From: Sphingomonadales bacterium UBA1936
Lineage (GTDB): Bacteria; Pseudomonadota; Alphaproteobacteria; Sphingomonadales; Sphingomonadaceae
Length of the DNA: 64,000 bases
NCBI GenBank assembly: GCA_002336985.1
Contig: DDFE01000197.1
Location: 90,613 to 154,612 of the forward strand
Direction: 5' to 3'
Part shown: piece by piece, positions 43,696 through 52,803 of the stretch
How the letters are laid out: every line of letters begins with the position of its first letter
Position numbering within the stretch: the first letter of the stretch is position 1
Position numbers and translations under genes: made by a program
Notes under the pieces: generated by a model
Seen by the model: the letters and a program-made list of their open reading frames with translations, nothing else
Told to the model about the DNA's origin: nothing
Database searches by the model: none

Positions 43696-43980
43696 ATGTT
43701 CTATGCCTGGCGGTATGAGATGGCGCTGAAGACGCTGGGGTTCGCGCCGGATGCGTTCCCGGCGCTGGACCATCGCGACGCGCTGAAAGCCGGACACGAC
43801 CGCGGCGACACGCCACAGGAAGCCGTGCTCGTGCTGGCATCGCACGCGCACGCGCGGCATCGATCGCGGCAAATGTCGGCAACGGTACGGGACTGGATAC
43901 TCGGCGGGAAGATCGACCTCAACAAACCCCATGTTCACGCCGCCTTTCACCGCCTTTCGCAAACGGTGACGGTGGACTGA
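43696..43980 (+). CDS. Hypothetical protein
   Basis: A 94-residue soluble protein: MFYAWRYEMALKTLGFAPDA at the start and ATVRDWILGGKIDLNKPHVH near the end. GGAG seven bases before ATG 43696 supports the start. No family was recognised. The even distribution of hydrophobic residues and the good ribosome binding site argue for a real gene. Confidence 0.6.
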   Translation: MFYAWRYEMALKTLGFAPDAFPALDHRDALKAGHDRGDTPQEAVLVLASHAHARHRSRQMSATVRDWILGGKIDLNKPHVHAAFHRLSQTVTVD

Positions 43981-44115
43981 CCCGCAAGGTGCGGCTGTGA
44001 CGCGTGGCGCGGCATGGCGTGGAGTAGCGTGCCTTAACGTGGTGTGCGGGGCATCCCGGAACGACAGATCGATCCGCGTCCCCAATTCTTTCCATCGCCG
44101 CGGCCTCGTGACAGG

Positions 44116-44814
44116 CTAGAACGGCAGTTCCTCGCCTTCATAATCGAACAGCTTGCCGCTGTCGGTGATTCCGAGCGCCTCGATGACGTCGAGCAGCTGC
44201 AGCGCGGCACGGTCCGGCGTGAACAATCGGGCGGGGTGGACATTGCCCTGATAGGGTCGCGAGAGCGACGTATCGACCGTCCCCGGATGGAGAGCGACGA
44301 CAATGGCGCGACCGTTGCGGCGCCGTTCTTCGATCGCCAGATTGCGCACCATCATGTTGAGTGCGGCTTTCGAGGCCCGGTAGCCATGCCATCCGCCAAG
44401 ACGGTTGTCGCCGATCGACCCGACCCGGGCCGACAGGACCGCGAAAACGACGTGCCCGCTCCTGGCCATTAGGGGCAGGAAGTGTTTTGCGACCAGCGCC
44501 GGGCCGATCGCGTTGACCGCGTAAAGCCGCGCGAGCCATTCGGGCGCGAGATCCTGCAACGCCTTTTCAGGCATCTGTCCGTCTTCATGCAACAGCCCGG
44601 TCGCCACGATCACCAGGCGCGGCGCGACCCCGCGGCCGACCAGCGCCGCCGCAGCGGCGATGCTTGCCTCGTCGAGCAGGTCCAAGTGCTGCGGTCCGGA
44701 TCGCGACCGGGCAAAGCCATGGACGGTCTCGTAGGTGCCTTCCTCGCGAAGCGCGTCTTCGAACGCCCGGCCGATGCCGCCGGACGCCCCGATCACGACT
44801 GCCGCGCCGGTCAT
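44116..44814 (-). CDS. SDR family oxidoreductase (CsgA/C-factor-like)
   Basis: A 232-residue SDR. AAVVIGASGGIGRAFEDALR is the dinucleotide-binding motif at the very N-terminus, LSARVGSIGDNRLGGWHGYR includes the catalytic Ser and Tyr, then ASKAALNMMVRNLAIE carries the Lys. The VALHPGTVDTSLSRPYQ segment is typical of the short C-factor-like SDR group. It lies downstream of the photolyase gene, which is on the same strand but 135 bases farther right; the order is photolyase first in the other direction, so they are separate units or a loose cluster. Confidence 0.88.
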   Translation of the reverse strand: MTGAAVVIGASGGIGRAFEDALREEGTYETVHGFARSRSGPQHLDLLDEASIAAAAALVGRGVAPRLVIVATGLLHEDGQMPEKALQDLAPEWLARLYAVNAIGPALVAKHFLPLMARSGHVVFAVLSARVGSIGDNRLGGWHGYRASKAALNMMVRNLAIEERRRNGRAIVVALHPGTVDTSLSRPYQGNVHPARLFTPDRAALQLLDVIEALGITDSGKLFDYEGEELPF

Positions 44815-44949
44815 TGCGCTGCCCGCGCAGGAACAGGATCGTCAAAGGCACGCACCGAGATCTCCAGGGGACTATCGTTTCCGCACGCGCTCTAGGGTCA
44901 AGCAGACCGGTTGCACAACGTTATCGCGCCGGTTGGACGCGGCGATCGC

Positions 44950-46518
44950 CTACCCATATGCGGCAGGCGCGCGGGCCCACCCCGGCGCGGCAGGCTCGAG
45001 GGATGCTAGAAACGCGGCGGCACTGTCGCGGTACGCCTGTCGAGTCTCCACCGACATGCGATCCCAGCTGGCGTACATGTTTGTCATGCGGCGATTGCGG
45101 CGAAAGCGCTTTTCGTGCCGGGCGAGAAAATCCCAGTACAAGGCATTGAAGGGACAGGCATCGGGGCCGGTCTTCTGCTTCACATCGTAGCGGCATCGCG
45201 CGCAATGATCGGACATCCGGTTGATATAGGCGCCGCCGCCCGCATAGGGTTTCGTCGCCATGCGCCCGCCGTCGGCGTGCTGGCTCATCGCAATGACGTT
45301 CGGCAGCTCGACCCACTCATATGCGTCCGCGTAGACAACGAGAAACCAGTCGGCGACGTCCTGCGGCAGTACGCCCGCCAGCATCGCGAAATTGCCGAGG
45401 ACCATCAGGCGCTGGATGTGATGGGCATAGGAGTTGTCGCGCGTGTTGCGGATCGCCTCGGCCATGCATCGCATGTCGGTTTCCCCGGTCCAGTAGAATT
45501 CGGGCAGCGGCCGCGTCGCCGCCAGCGCATTGGCATGAGCGACCTCCGGCATTTCGAGCCAGTAATAGCCGCGGACATATTCGCGCCATCCGATGATCTG
45601 CCGGATGAAGCCCTCCACGGCGTTGAGCGGAACCCTGCCTGCGGCGAACGCCTCCGCGGCAGCGTCGCAGACGTCGATCGGGCACAGCAGGCCGAGGTTC
45701 AGCGCGGGACTGAGCCAGCTGTGAAAAAGCCAGTCCTCGCCGGTCACCATCGCGTCCTGGTAGGTTCCGAAATCGGGCAGCGCGGTAGCGACGAAATGCG
45801 CAAGCGCCGCACGGGCCTGATCCGCCGTGACCGGCAGGTCGAACCCCTCGAGACGGCCGAAATGCGTGGCGAACCGCGCCGCGACAAGATCGAGCACGGC
45901 AGCTGTCGTCGCATCCGGCGCGAATGACATGGGTTGCGGAAACCGGAGGCCCCGCTTCGGCGGTGCCCGGTTCTGCGCATCGAGGTTCCACTGGCCGCCG
46001 ACCGGTTGCCCCTCCGCGGTCATGAGCAGGCCGGTCTTGCGCCGCATCGCGCGGTAGAAGAACTCCATGACCAGATCGTTGCGCGATTGTGCCCATGTCT
46101 GGAATTCGAGGATCCCGCAGATGAAGCGATCGTCGGCCAGCATGTCGACCGGGCGTCCGAAACGCTTCGACCACCCGTCGATCGCGCGCTTGACCCGCCA
46201 CTCGCCAGGCTCGACGATCCGGATCGACCGGATCTCATGCCGTGTCAGGGCGCGTTCGACTTCGCCGGTGAAGCTGCCGGTGTTGTCCGGATCGTCGAGA
46301 GCGACGTAATCGATCCTCCAGCCCGCCGCCCGCAGTTCATCGGCGAAATGGCGCATCGCGGAGAGGACCAGCACGATCTTGCGCTTGTGGTGCCGGACAT
46401 AGCGCGTCTCGTCGGCAACCTCCATCATGAGGACGACCGCATCCGCAGGCGATGTCTCGCGCAGCGAGGCGAGATTGTGGGAGAGCTGGTCGCCAAGGAC
46501 AGGGACAAGAACAGTCAT
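44950..46518 (-). CDS. Cryptochrome/photolyase family protein with iron-sulfur cluster (PhrB type)
   Basis: A 522-residue protein of the prokaryotic iron-sulfur photolyase group, whose known members repair (6-4) photoproducts. TVLVPVLGDQLSHNLASLRE opens the antenna-like domain. The FAD domain includes TGEDWLFHSWLSPALNLGLL and IIGWREYVRGYYWL. Cysteines suited to the 4Fe-4S cluster are in ETDMRCM and in DHCARCRYDVKQKTGPDACP, a CxxC plus a later Cys. The start is set at the ATG before TVLVPV; an upstream ATG at 46557 would add 13 residues. FAD and cluster binding are inferred from family. Confidence 0.92.
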   Translation of the reverse strand: MTVLVPVLGDQLSHNLASLRETSPADAVVLMMEVADETRYVRHHKRKIVLVLSAMRHFADELRAAGWRIDYVALDDPDNTGSFTGEVERALTRHEIRSIRIVEPGEWRVKRAIDGWSKRFGRPVDMLADDRFICGILEFQTWAQSRNDLVMEFFYRAMRRKTGLLMTAEGQPVGGQWNLDAQNRAPPKRGLRFPQPMSFAPDATTAAVLDLVAARFATHFGRLEGFDLPVTADQARAALAHFVATALPDFGTYQDAMVTGEDWLFHSWLSPALNLGLLCPIDVCDAAAEAFAAGRVPLNAVEGFIRQIIGWREYVRGYYWLEMPEVAHANALAATRPLPEFYWTGETDMRCMAEAIRNTRDNSYAHHIQRLMVLGNFAMLAGVLPQDVADWFLVVYADAYEWVELPNVIAMSQHADGGRMATKPYAGGGAYINRMSDHCARCRYDVKQKTGPDACPFNALYWDFLARHEKRFRRNRRMTNMYASWDRMSVETRQAYRDSAAAFLASLEPAAPGWARAPAAYG

Positions 46519-46825
46519 CGGCTGCGCAACGCCGCAATGCTGCACAGGATGCATCATACGGGATCGAGACTGTCAGCCCAGCCCGAACGGCACTGTCCCG
46601 GGAGGACGGACGATCCATGCGCTGCATCCGGCGGGAGCATGGTTGGGCCTCGACCCGGCAATGCCGGGCCGGAAGTCCGGCGCAGCCCTTCGACGCGAGC
46701 GATCGCGAAGACTCCGTCCCGGACCGCCTTCAATCCGCGACGCGGTCGCCGGCAATGCTGCCGTGACCGGAACGGAACCCCCCGCTCGTGCGTAGCGGCT
46801 TCCTCTCCACGTCAAGGCCAGGCCG
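46519..46825. other. Intergenic region with a possible EcfG-type promoter
   Basis: No gene is seen in these 307 bases between the divergent photolyase and DUF2231 genes. GGAAC at 46770-46774 followed after 17 bases by CGTA at 46792-46795 is a one-mismatch EcfG-type promoter facing the DUF2231 gene 30 bases away. Confidence 0.4.
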
Positions 46826-47254
46826 ATGACCACCGTCGATTCTTTAAAGAGCGCGCCCGCCCACCCGATCCATGCGATGCTGGCGGCCTACCCGCTCGCC
46901 TTCTTCAGCGCCGCGCTGGTTACCGACATCCTCTATGTCAATTCGCCGCAGCCCCAATGGTCGAACTTCTCGGTCTGGCTGATCACCTTCGGCCTGATCA
47001 TGGGCGTCGCCGCGGCGGCTGCCGGCATCGCCGATGCGCTCCTGAACCGTGGCCGGCCGCGCCGGCACTCCTGGCTGCACAGCCTGGGTACGCTGCTGAT
47101 GCTCGTCCTCGCGCTGGTCAACGCCTTTGTCCACAGCCGCGACGGCTGGACCGCCGTCATGCCGGCAGGACTCATCCTCTCGGCGATCGTCGCGCTGCTC
47201 GCGCTCGTCACCAGCTGGGCCGGCTATGCGCTCTGCAGCGTCCGGGAGGCATGA
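46826..47254 (+). CDS. DUF2231 domain membrane protein
   Basis: A 142-residue inner membrane protein with four helices. The N-terminal APAHPIHAMLAAYPLAFFSA, with its HPxHAML motif, is the DUF2231 signature; further helices include FLIM-like GLIMGVAAAAAGIADALL and LGTLLMLVLALVNAFVHSRD. The stop overlaps the ATG of the sugar dehydrogenase-like gene (ATGA). A pairing of a DUF2231 protein with a PQQ-type dehydrogenase suggests the membrane protein may accept electrons or anchor the enzyme, an inference only. Confidence 0.87.
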   Translation: MTTVDSLKSAPAHPIHAMLAAYPLAFFSAALVTDILYVNSPQPQWSNFSVWLITFGLIMGVAAAAAGIADALLNRGRPRRHSWLHSLGTLLMLVLALVNAFVHSRDGWTAVMPAGLILSAIVALLALVTSWAGYALCSVREA

Positions 47255-48558
47255 TCATGCGCCTCATGTCCTTCCTCGGCACGACAACGGCAGCCCTGGT
47301 GCTTGCCGCGTGCAGCAATGGCGGCGGATCGCCGGACGACCAGCTCGGTCCCAACCCGAAGCTGCCTCCCCAAAACCAGTATCTCGTGCCGCCGATGCAC
47401 ATTGCACGCCCCACGCCATGGGGGGATGCCCTGCCGACGGTCGCACCCGGCCTCAGGGTCGCGGCCTTTGCGACCGGCTTCAAGAATGTGCGCACGCTCT
47501 ACACCCTGCCCAATGGCGACATCCTCGCGGTCGAACCCAAGGCGCCACAGGAGCCGGTGACACGGCCGAAGGACATTCTCGTCGGATGGATCCAGAGCCT
47601 TGGCCACAGCGGGGTGAAAGGCGCCGACCAGATCACCCTGCTTCGCGACGCCGATGGCGACGGCAAGCCCGAACTGCGGACCGTTTTTCTCGACCATCTG
47701 CAGTCGCCCTTCGGCATCGTTCTCGTCGGGACCGACCTCTATGTCGCGAACAGCGACGGGATCGTGCGCTACGCCTATACGCCCGGCGCGACACGCATCG
47801 CCGATCGCGGAACGCTCCTCACCGAACTGCCCGGCGGGCTGATCAACCATCACTGGACCAAGAGCCTGACGGCGAGCCCGGACGGCACCAAGCTCTATGT
47901 CGGCATCGGCTCGAACAGCAACATCACTGAAGCCGGGATGGAAGCCGAAAAGGATCGGGCGCGCATCTGGGAAGTCGATCGCATGACCGGCGCGCACCGC
48001 GACTTTGCGACCGGCCTGCGCAACCCGAACGGCCTCAGGTTCAATCCCGAGAGCGGCCAGCTCTGGGCGGTGATCAACGAGCGCGACGAGCTCGGCCCAG
48101 ATCTCGTCCCCGATTACATGACCTCGGTGAAGGACGGCGCCTTCTACGGCTGGCCATGGAGCTACTGGGGCAAGCATGTCGACCCGCGCGTGATGCCGCA
48201 GCGGCCCGACAGGGTCGCAAAAGCGATCCCGCCCGACTACAGCCTGAGCTCGCATGTCGCGCCGCTCGACCTCATTTTCGCGCAAGGACCCAGCCTCGGC
48301 GCGCGTTTTGCCAACGGGGCCTTTATTGGCGAACATGGCAGCTGGAACCGGGGCGCCTTCAACGGTTACAAAGTGATGTTCGTCCCCTTCGCCAACGGGC
48401 GGCCGGCCGGCAAGCCACAGGATGTCGTCACGGGTTTTCTAGATGACAGGAACCGTGCGCGCGGTCGCCCGGTCGGCCTGGCGTTCGACAAGGCCGGTGC
48501 GTTGCTTATCGCCGACGACCTGGCCAATGTGATCTGGCGCGTGACTGCAATCCGGTGA
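47251..48558 (+). CDS. PQQ-dependent sugar dehydrogenase-like lipoprotein
   Basis: A 435-residue protein with a lipoprotein signal peptide (GTTTAALVLAACSNGG; lipobox LAAC) and a six-bladed propeller domain of the glucose/sorbosone dehydrogenase family. NGDILAVEPKAPQEP, FATGLRNPNGLRFNPESGQL, and FIGEHGSWNRGAFNGYKVMF are characteristic, including the RNPNGL and HGSWNR sites. The substrate is not known. ATG 47251 overlaps the DUF2231 stop, with GGGAGG ahead. Confidence 0.9.
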   Translation: MIMRLMSFLGTTTAALVLAACSNGGGSPDDQLGPNPKLPPQNQYLVPPMHIARPTPWGDALPTVAPGLRVAAFATGFKNVRTLYTLPNGDILAVEPKAPQEPVTRPKDILVGWIQSLGHSGVKGADQITLLRDADGDGKPELRTVFLDHLQSPFGIVLVGTDLYVANSDGIVRYAYTPGATRIADRGTLLTELPGGLINHHWTKSLTASPDGTKLYVGIGSNSNITEAGMEAEKDRARIWEVDRMTGAHRDFATGLRNPNGLRFNPESGQLWAVINERDELGPDLVPDYMTSVKDGAFYGWPWSYWGKHVDPRVMPQRPDRVAKAIPPDYSLSSHVAPLDLIFAQGPSLGARFANGAFIGEHGSWNRGAFNGYKVMFVPFANGRPAGKPQDVVTGFLDDRNRARGRPVGLAFDKAGALLIADDLANVIWRVTAIR

Positions 48559-48743
48559 GCCGACCGGCAGTCCCGCGACGACCGGTCGCACGCCTCCGCT
48601 GGGGTGCTGGGCTTGCAGAGGCGCGCTGGCCATCGCATGAAACATGGTTCGACGTCGCAATGCCGATCGCAAGGAGGCGGTGCGCGTGCCGTTAAAGGTC
48701 AGGGTGACGCGTCATGCGGTGCCGGAAATGCGAGATCGGTTGA

Positions 48744-49121
48744 ATGCTGCAGGCTGAGCTCCCCAAACGCGCCGCTGTCCTCGTCGTCGAGGACGAAGCG
48801 ATGCTGCGGCTGATGGCGGTCGACGTCGTCGAAGACGCCGGGTTCGAGGCGCTCGAGGCCTGCGATGCGGACGAGGCCATGACGATCCTGGAGCGGCGGC
48901 CCGACATCCGCATCCTGTTCACCGACATCCGCATGCCGGGTTCGATGGACGGCCTGTCGCTCGCGCGCACGGTCAAGGACCGCTGGCCGCCGGTCAAGAT
49001 CGTGCTGACCTCGGGTCACTGCAGCGAAGGCGATGTCGACGCCGCGCTCGAGAGCCTGTTCTTCGCCAAGCCCTATGATATCGGGCGCGTCGGCACGGCC
49101 CTGCGCGCGCTCGTTCACTGA
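48744..49121 (+). CDS. Single-domain response regulator
   Basis: A 125-residue receiver domain without an output domain. AVLVVEDEAMLRLMAVDVVE gives the acidic pocket (Glu16, Asp17), LFTDIRMPGSMDGLSL the phosphorylation site Asp61, LTSGHCSEG the switch residue and FFAKPYD the conserved Lys. Many alphaproteobacteria use such proteins for phosphotransfer in the general stress pathway, but this is not shown here. Its partner kinase is not adjacent; the hybrid kinase at 57233 is the nearest. Confidence 0.92.
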   Translation: MLQAELPKRAAVLVVEDEAMLRLMAVDVVEDAGFEALEACDADEAMTILERRPDIRILFTDIRMPGSMDGLSLARTVKDRWPPVKIVLTSGHCSEGDVDAALESLFFAKPYDIGRVGTALRALVH

Positions 49122-49260
49122 CCCCGCACGGGGCTGGCGTGCGGCCTACCCCCGGTTTGTCGGGCAAGACGGGCGACAATCCCCGCTCAGCTTCGTTCGC
49201 GTGGCAACGCCGCGCAATTCAGCCTCGCCGCCAAATTGCACGTCCGTGCGTTCAGGCGCG

Positions 49261-50208
49261 ATGAGCACCCAAGGCCCCGGACAGCGCAACCTCGTCGTCT
49301 GGGCCGCGCTGCTCGCCAATCTCGGTATCGGCATGGCAAAATTCGTGGCAGCGGCGATCACCGGCTCGACGGCAATGCTGACCGAAGGCATTCACTCGGT
49401 CGTCGACAGTGGCAATCAGGTTCTTCTGCTCTACGGCGAGCGCCGTGCCAGGAAACCGCCCGATGCGATCCATCCCTTCGGCTATGGTCGTGAGCTCTAT
49501 TTCTGGGCGTTCGTGGTTGCGATCCTGATCTTTGCCGTTGGCGCCGTCGTCTCGATCTATGAAGGCTGGCTCCACTGGGCCGAGCCCGAGCCGCTGCGGC
49601 CGCCGCTGATCAACTATCTCGTGCTCGGCGTCGCCTTTGCGCTCGAAGGCACGTCCTGGGCGATCGCGCTCAAGGCGTTCGGGAGTGCAAAAGGCGATGC
49701 TGGCTGGTGGCAGGCCGTTCGCGATTCGAAGGACCCGGCGACATTCACGGTGCTGTTCGAGGACAGCGCCGCGCTCGTCGGGCTCGTCATTGCCGCGATC
49801 GGTGTCTGGGCGAGCCACGCGTTCGACGATCCGCGGCTCGATGGCCTGGCCTCGATCGCGATCGGCGTGGTGCTCGCCGTCGTTGCGGTGTTCCTGGCGC
49901 GCGAAGCCAAGGGCCTGCTGATCGGCGAACGGGCCGATCCCGCAATGATCGCCGGCATTGCCGCGATCGTCCGGGGCCATGCGGCGATCACGACGGTCAA
50001 CCACGTCCGGACGATCCATACCGCGCCGAACCAGGTCTTCGCGGCAATCAGCGCGGATTTCGACGACAGCGTGCGCATGGGGGATGCCGAACGGCTGATC
50101 GAAGAGATCGAGGACGATCTCCGCAAGGCGTATCCGCAGCTCTCGTCCATCTACATCCGGCCGGAGAAGCGGGAGCAGGCAGCGCAACTGCGGCGCGACG
50201 GCTCGTAA
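49261..50208 (+). CDS. Cation diffusion facilitator family transporter
   Basis: A 315-residue inner membrane protein of the CDF family, which exports Zn, Co, Fe or similar metals for protons. TGSTAMLTEGIHSVVDSGNQ includes the metal site HxxxD in helix 2, GGxxHPFGYGRELYFWAF is typical after it, and FEDSAALVGLVIAAIGV has the second D in helix 5. A C-terminal cytoplasmic domain follows with VRTIHTAPNQVFAAISADFD. ATG 49261 is chosen because the longer frame precedes the first helix with no conserved residues. The metal cannot be assigned. Confidence 0.92.
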   Translation: MSTQGPGQRNLVVWAALLANLGIGMAKFVAAAITGSTAMLTEGIHSVVDSGNQVLLLYGERRARKPPDAIHPFGYGRELYFWAFVVAILIFAVGAVVSIYEGWLHWAEPEPLRPPLINYLVLGVAFALEGTSWAIALKAFGSAKGDAGWWQAVRDSKDPATFTVLFEDSAALVGLVIAAIGVWASHAFDDPRLDGLASIAIGVVLAVVAVFLAREAKGLLIGERADPAMIAGIAAIVRGHAAITTVNHVRTIHTAPNQVFAAISADFDDSVRMGDAERLIEEIEDDLRKAYPQLSSIYIRPEKREQAAQLRRDGS

Positions 50209-50287
50209 GGCGGGCGGGAGGGCCTGCGCGCGCAACGAATGCCGGCAGCCCCGCGTTCACGCCGTCCGTCTCGACCAGGATGAGCCC

Positions 50288-51340
50288 GTGCACCATCTCC
50301 CAACCCGCGTTTTCGCTGCCCCGCTTCTCGCCGCAATGCTCGTGGCAGCGGCATCGCCCGCCCACTCGTCGCCACCTTCGCGCGCAGCGGGCCAGAACGG
50401 TCCGGATGCCGCTGCGGCCGTACGCCCTGCGGTCGATCTGGAGGTGCTTCACCTCCAGGTGGTCCTCGACAAGCTCGGGTTCGGTCCCGGCGTGCTCGAC
50501 GGCAAGGGCGGCACCTCGCTGGTCAATGCACTCAAGGGTTACCAGCAGGCGAACGGCCTGCGCGTAACGGGCACGAACGATGCAGCGACGCGCGCATCGC
50601 TTGCCCCGTACGGCCGCTGGCCCGCGACACGGACGCTGGCGCTGTCCGCCGGTGACCTGAGCGGCCCGTTTACCTGGCCGTTCCCGAAGGACCCGGTCGA
50701 CCAGGCCAAGCTGCCCGCGCTCGCCTACCGCAATGCCGTCGAGGCGCTCGCCGAGCGCTTTCACACCACCCCGGCGACGCTTGTTGCCCTTAATCCGGGC
50801 GCGCGGCTGGTCGCGGGCGCGCAACTCGTCTTTCCGAACGCCCTGCCCTTCTCGCGCGCCTATTCGACCGACGACCCGGTCTGGGCGGCCACGCTCAACA
50901 GCCTCAACGTCGATGCGACCCAGCCGAAAGCGAAGCGCATCATCGTCGACAAGTCCGATGGCGTGCTGAGAGTATTCGACGACAGGGATCGCCTCGTCGC
51001 GCAGTTTACCGCGACCATGGGTTCGGCGCGCGATCCGCTGCCCATAGGCCGGTGGACTGTCCGGGGCGCCGACCACAATCCCAAATGGACCTATAATCCC
51101 GCGACCCTGAAGCGCGCCGACAAGTCCGATCCCAAGGTCGATGTCCCGGCTGGACCCAACAGCCCGGTCGGCGTGGTTTGGCTCGACCTGTCCAAGCCGC
51201 ATTACGGGATCCACGGGACGAACGAACCCGAGAAGATTGGCCGCGCGGAATCGAACGGATGCATCCGGCTGACAAACTGGGACGCGGCGCGGCTGGCCTT
51301 GATGACACGGCCCGGAACACCTGCCATCTTCCAGCCATGA
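50288..51340 (+). CDS. L,D-transpeptidase with peptidoglycan-binding domain
   Basis: A 350-residue exported protein. A signal peptide (residues 1-27, ending in PAHSS) is followed by a PG_binding domain (LEVLHLQVVLDKLGFGPGVL), a LysM-like segment (LAERFHTTPATLVALNPGAR) and a YkuD catalytic domain ending in HYGIHGTNEPEKIGRAESNG and CIRLTNWDA. The Cys of SNGCIRL is the nucleophile. It crosslinks or modifies murein. A GTG start at 50288 precedes the signal peptide. The stop overlaps the next gene's ATG (ATGA), pairing it with an M23 peptidase. Confidence 0.93.
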   Translation: MHHLPTRVFAAPLLAAMLVAAASPAHSSPPSRAAGQNGPDAAAAVRPAVDLEVLHLQVVLDKLGFGPGVLDGKGGTSLVNALKGYQQANGLRVTGTNDAATRASLAPYGRWPATRTLALSAGDLSGPFTWPFPKDPVDQAKLPALAYRNAVEALAERFHTTPATLVALNPGARLVAGAQLVFPNALPFSRAYSTDDPVWAATLNSLNVDATQPKAKRIIVDKSDGVLRVFDDRDRLVAQFTATMGSARDPLPIGRWTVRGADHNPKWTYNPATLKRADKSDPKVDVPAGPNSPVGVVWLDLSKPHYGIHGTNEPEKIGRAESNGCIRLTNWDAARLALMTRPGTPAIFQP

Positions 51341-51891
51341 ACCGGTTCGGCTGGGGCGTGACGACCATGATCGTTGCCACGCTCGTCCTTGCCTTTTGCG
51401 CGCGCGACGGCGGCATGTCCGGACGGCAGGGCGCTACCGATGCGAGGGCGCAGGCCGACCCGGCGCTCGTCGTGCCTGTCGCAGGCGTGCGACCGGACCA
51501 ACTCGTCGACAGCTGGCACGAACCGCGCGGCGGCGGCACGCGCGCCCATGAAGCGCTCGACATTCCAGCGCCGGGCGGGACACCGGTCCGCGCCGCCTTT
51601 GCCGGAACCGTCACGAAGATATTCACCAGTACGGCCGGTGGCCTGACCCTCTACATCCGCGCTGGCGATCTCCAGGGCTATTACGCCCATCTCTCCGGCT
51701 ATGTGGCAGGCCTGCGCGAGGGTCAGCACGTCATGGCAGGTGAGACGGTGGCGTTCGTCGGCGACACCGGCAACGCCGGACAAGGCAACACGCATCTGCA
51801 TTTTGCGCTTCACCGGATGCGCCCGGGCGAGGGCTGGTGGCAGGGCACGCCCTTCAATCCCTTTCCGCTCCTGGGCGGCGCGCAGCGCTAG
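51337..51891 (+). CDS. M23 family metallopeptidase
   Basis: A 184-residue exported M23 (LytM-type) protein with a signal-like N-terminus (GVTTMIVATLVLAFCARDGG), possibly a lipoprotein. The zinc motif is HEALDIPAPGGTPV (HxxxD), and the second is THLHFALHR (HxH). A LAHLSGY segment is close to it. Such enzymes cut peptidoglycan peptides. Its start overlaps the L,D-transpeptidase stop in an ATGA arrangement, so the two wall enzymes are made together. Confidence 0.92.
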   Translation: MNRFGWGVTTMIVATLVLAFCARDGGMSGRQGATDARAQADPALVVPVAGVRPDQLVDSWHEPRGGGTRAHEALDIPAPGGTPVRAAFAGTVTKIFTSTAGGLTLYIRAGDLQGYYAHLSGYVAGLREGQHVMAGETVAFVGDTGNAGQGNTHLHFALHRMRPGEGWWQGTPFNPFPLLGGAQR

Positions 51892-51921
51892 CCCGGACGG
51901 TGTCCCATCCCGGCAGCGAAG

Positions 51922-52143
51922 CTAATTCCGGCGGACGTCCGGCTCGCAAAAGACCAGTCGCTCGCCCTGCCAGAGCTCGCAGCGGTCATGAAGGTGCAGC
52001 TGGACGATGGCGATCGCGGTGCGATCGTCGGCGGCATCGATTGGCTCGGCGGGAAGCCTTCGTCCGCGCACGTCGAAACAATAGAGACGATAGGCGCTGC
52101 CTTGCCGCGCATCACCGTCGATGTCGTGATCCCTGTCTGTCAT
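51922..52143 (-). CDS. Small hypothetical protein
   Basis: A 73-residue soluble protein with GSAYRLYCFDVRGRRLPAEP, then DDRTAIAIVQLHLHDRCELW and QGERLVFCEP. This looks like a family of small proteins with an RLYCFD strand and a CELW strand in sphingomonads and other alphaproteobacteria, function unknown. The pattern of strands suggests a compact beta-alpha fold. It is convergent to the M23 gene. Confidence 0.68.
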   Translation of the reverse strand: MTDRDHDIDGDARQGSAYRLYCFDVRGRRLPAEPIDAADDRTAIAIVQLHLHDRCELWQGERLVFCEPDVRRN

Positions 52144-52390
52144 CCTCGCCCCCCGGCGTCGCAGGCGGGAGCACGGGGGCTCTCAGTCCGGACCATGCCG
52201 AGCAGTCGCCGCGGATAAGGCGGTCTAACACGCGCGGCAGCGATCGCGATTGATCTCGATCACATGCCGAGAAGACTTTCGCAGCGCTTCACTCGGCTCG
52301 TCGCACCGCTTCCGAAACGACGGGATCGCTTGGCAGGTGAGACTGTTGAGATGCATGGGTTCCAACACCAGGGACGCCAAGAGGAGACGG

Positions 52391-52615
52391 ATGATGGGTA
52401 ATCAGGACCAGAGCAACAACGCCAACCAGAACAGCGATCAGGCCAACCAGGCAGGCCAGGACAACCAGAACCAGGACCGCGCGCAGAACTTCGACCGCCA
52501 GCAGAACCAGCAGGGCGGTACGCAGGGCGGCAACCAGGATCCGAACCCCGATCGCCAGCAGAGCGACACCAGCATCGACGACGACGACGATGCTGGCGGC
52601 ACGCAGCAGCGCTGA
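52391..52615 (+). CDS. Small Asn/Gln/Asp-rich disordered protein
   Basis: A 74-residue low-complexity protein, MMGNQDQSNNANQNSDQANQ at the start and SDTSIDDDDDAGGTQQR at the end. It has no hydrophobic core and no membrane segment. GAGGAG precedes the first ATG at 52391 and a strong terminator follows, so it is a complete single-gene unit and very probably expressed. Function unknown; composition resembles stress-linked disordered proteins. Confidence 0.78.
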   Translation: MMGNQDQSNNANQNSDQANQAGQDNQNQDRAQNFDRQQNQQGGTQGGNQDPNPDRQQSDTSIDDDDDAGGTQQR

Positions 52616-52640
52616 CGGCGAGGACCGCTCGCCGACGGGA

Positions 52641-52664
52641 AGGGCCGCGCAAGCGGCCCTTTTT
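52641..52664 (+). terminator. Rho-independent terminator
   Basis: AGGGCCGC at 52641-52648 and GCGGCCCT at 52653-52660 form an 8-bp stem with the tetraloop GCAA, followed by Ts to 52664. It lies 26 bases past the stop of the disordered small protein. Confidence 0.92.
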
Positions 52665-52803
52665 CGTATCTGCGCCACGCCCATGCGGGCGGTCGCCCGC
52701 GAAACCGCCGCCCCCGCGTACGTGGGTGACGCGGCAATGCGGCGACGGGCCGGAACTATGTGACGGGCCAGGGTTTGAGACGGCTTGGACCGGAGACACT
52801 GTC

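Noticed and set aside
52752..52776. EcfG-type promoter before the hemerythrin gene
   Set aside because: GGAAC is followed by GGTT at 15 or GTTT at 16 bases, so either the spacing or the -10 is off; not good enough to claim.
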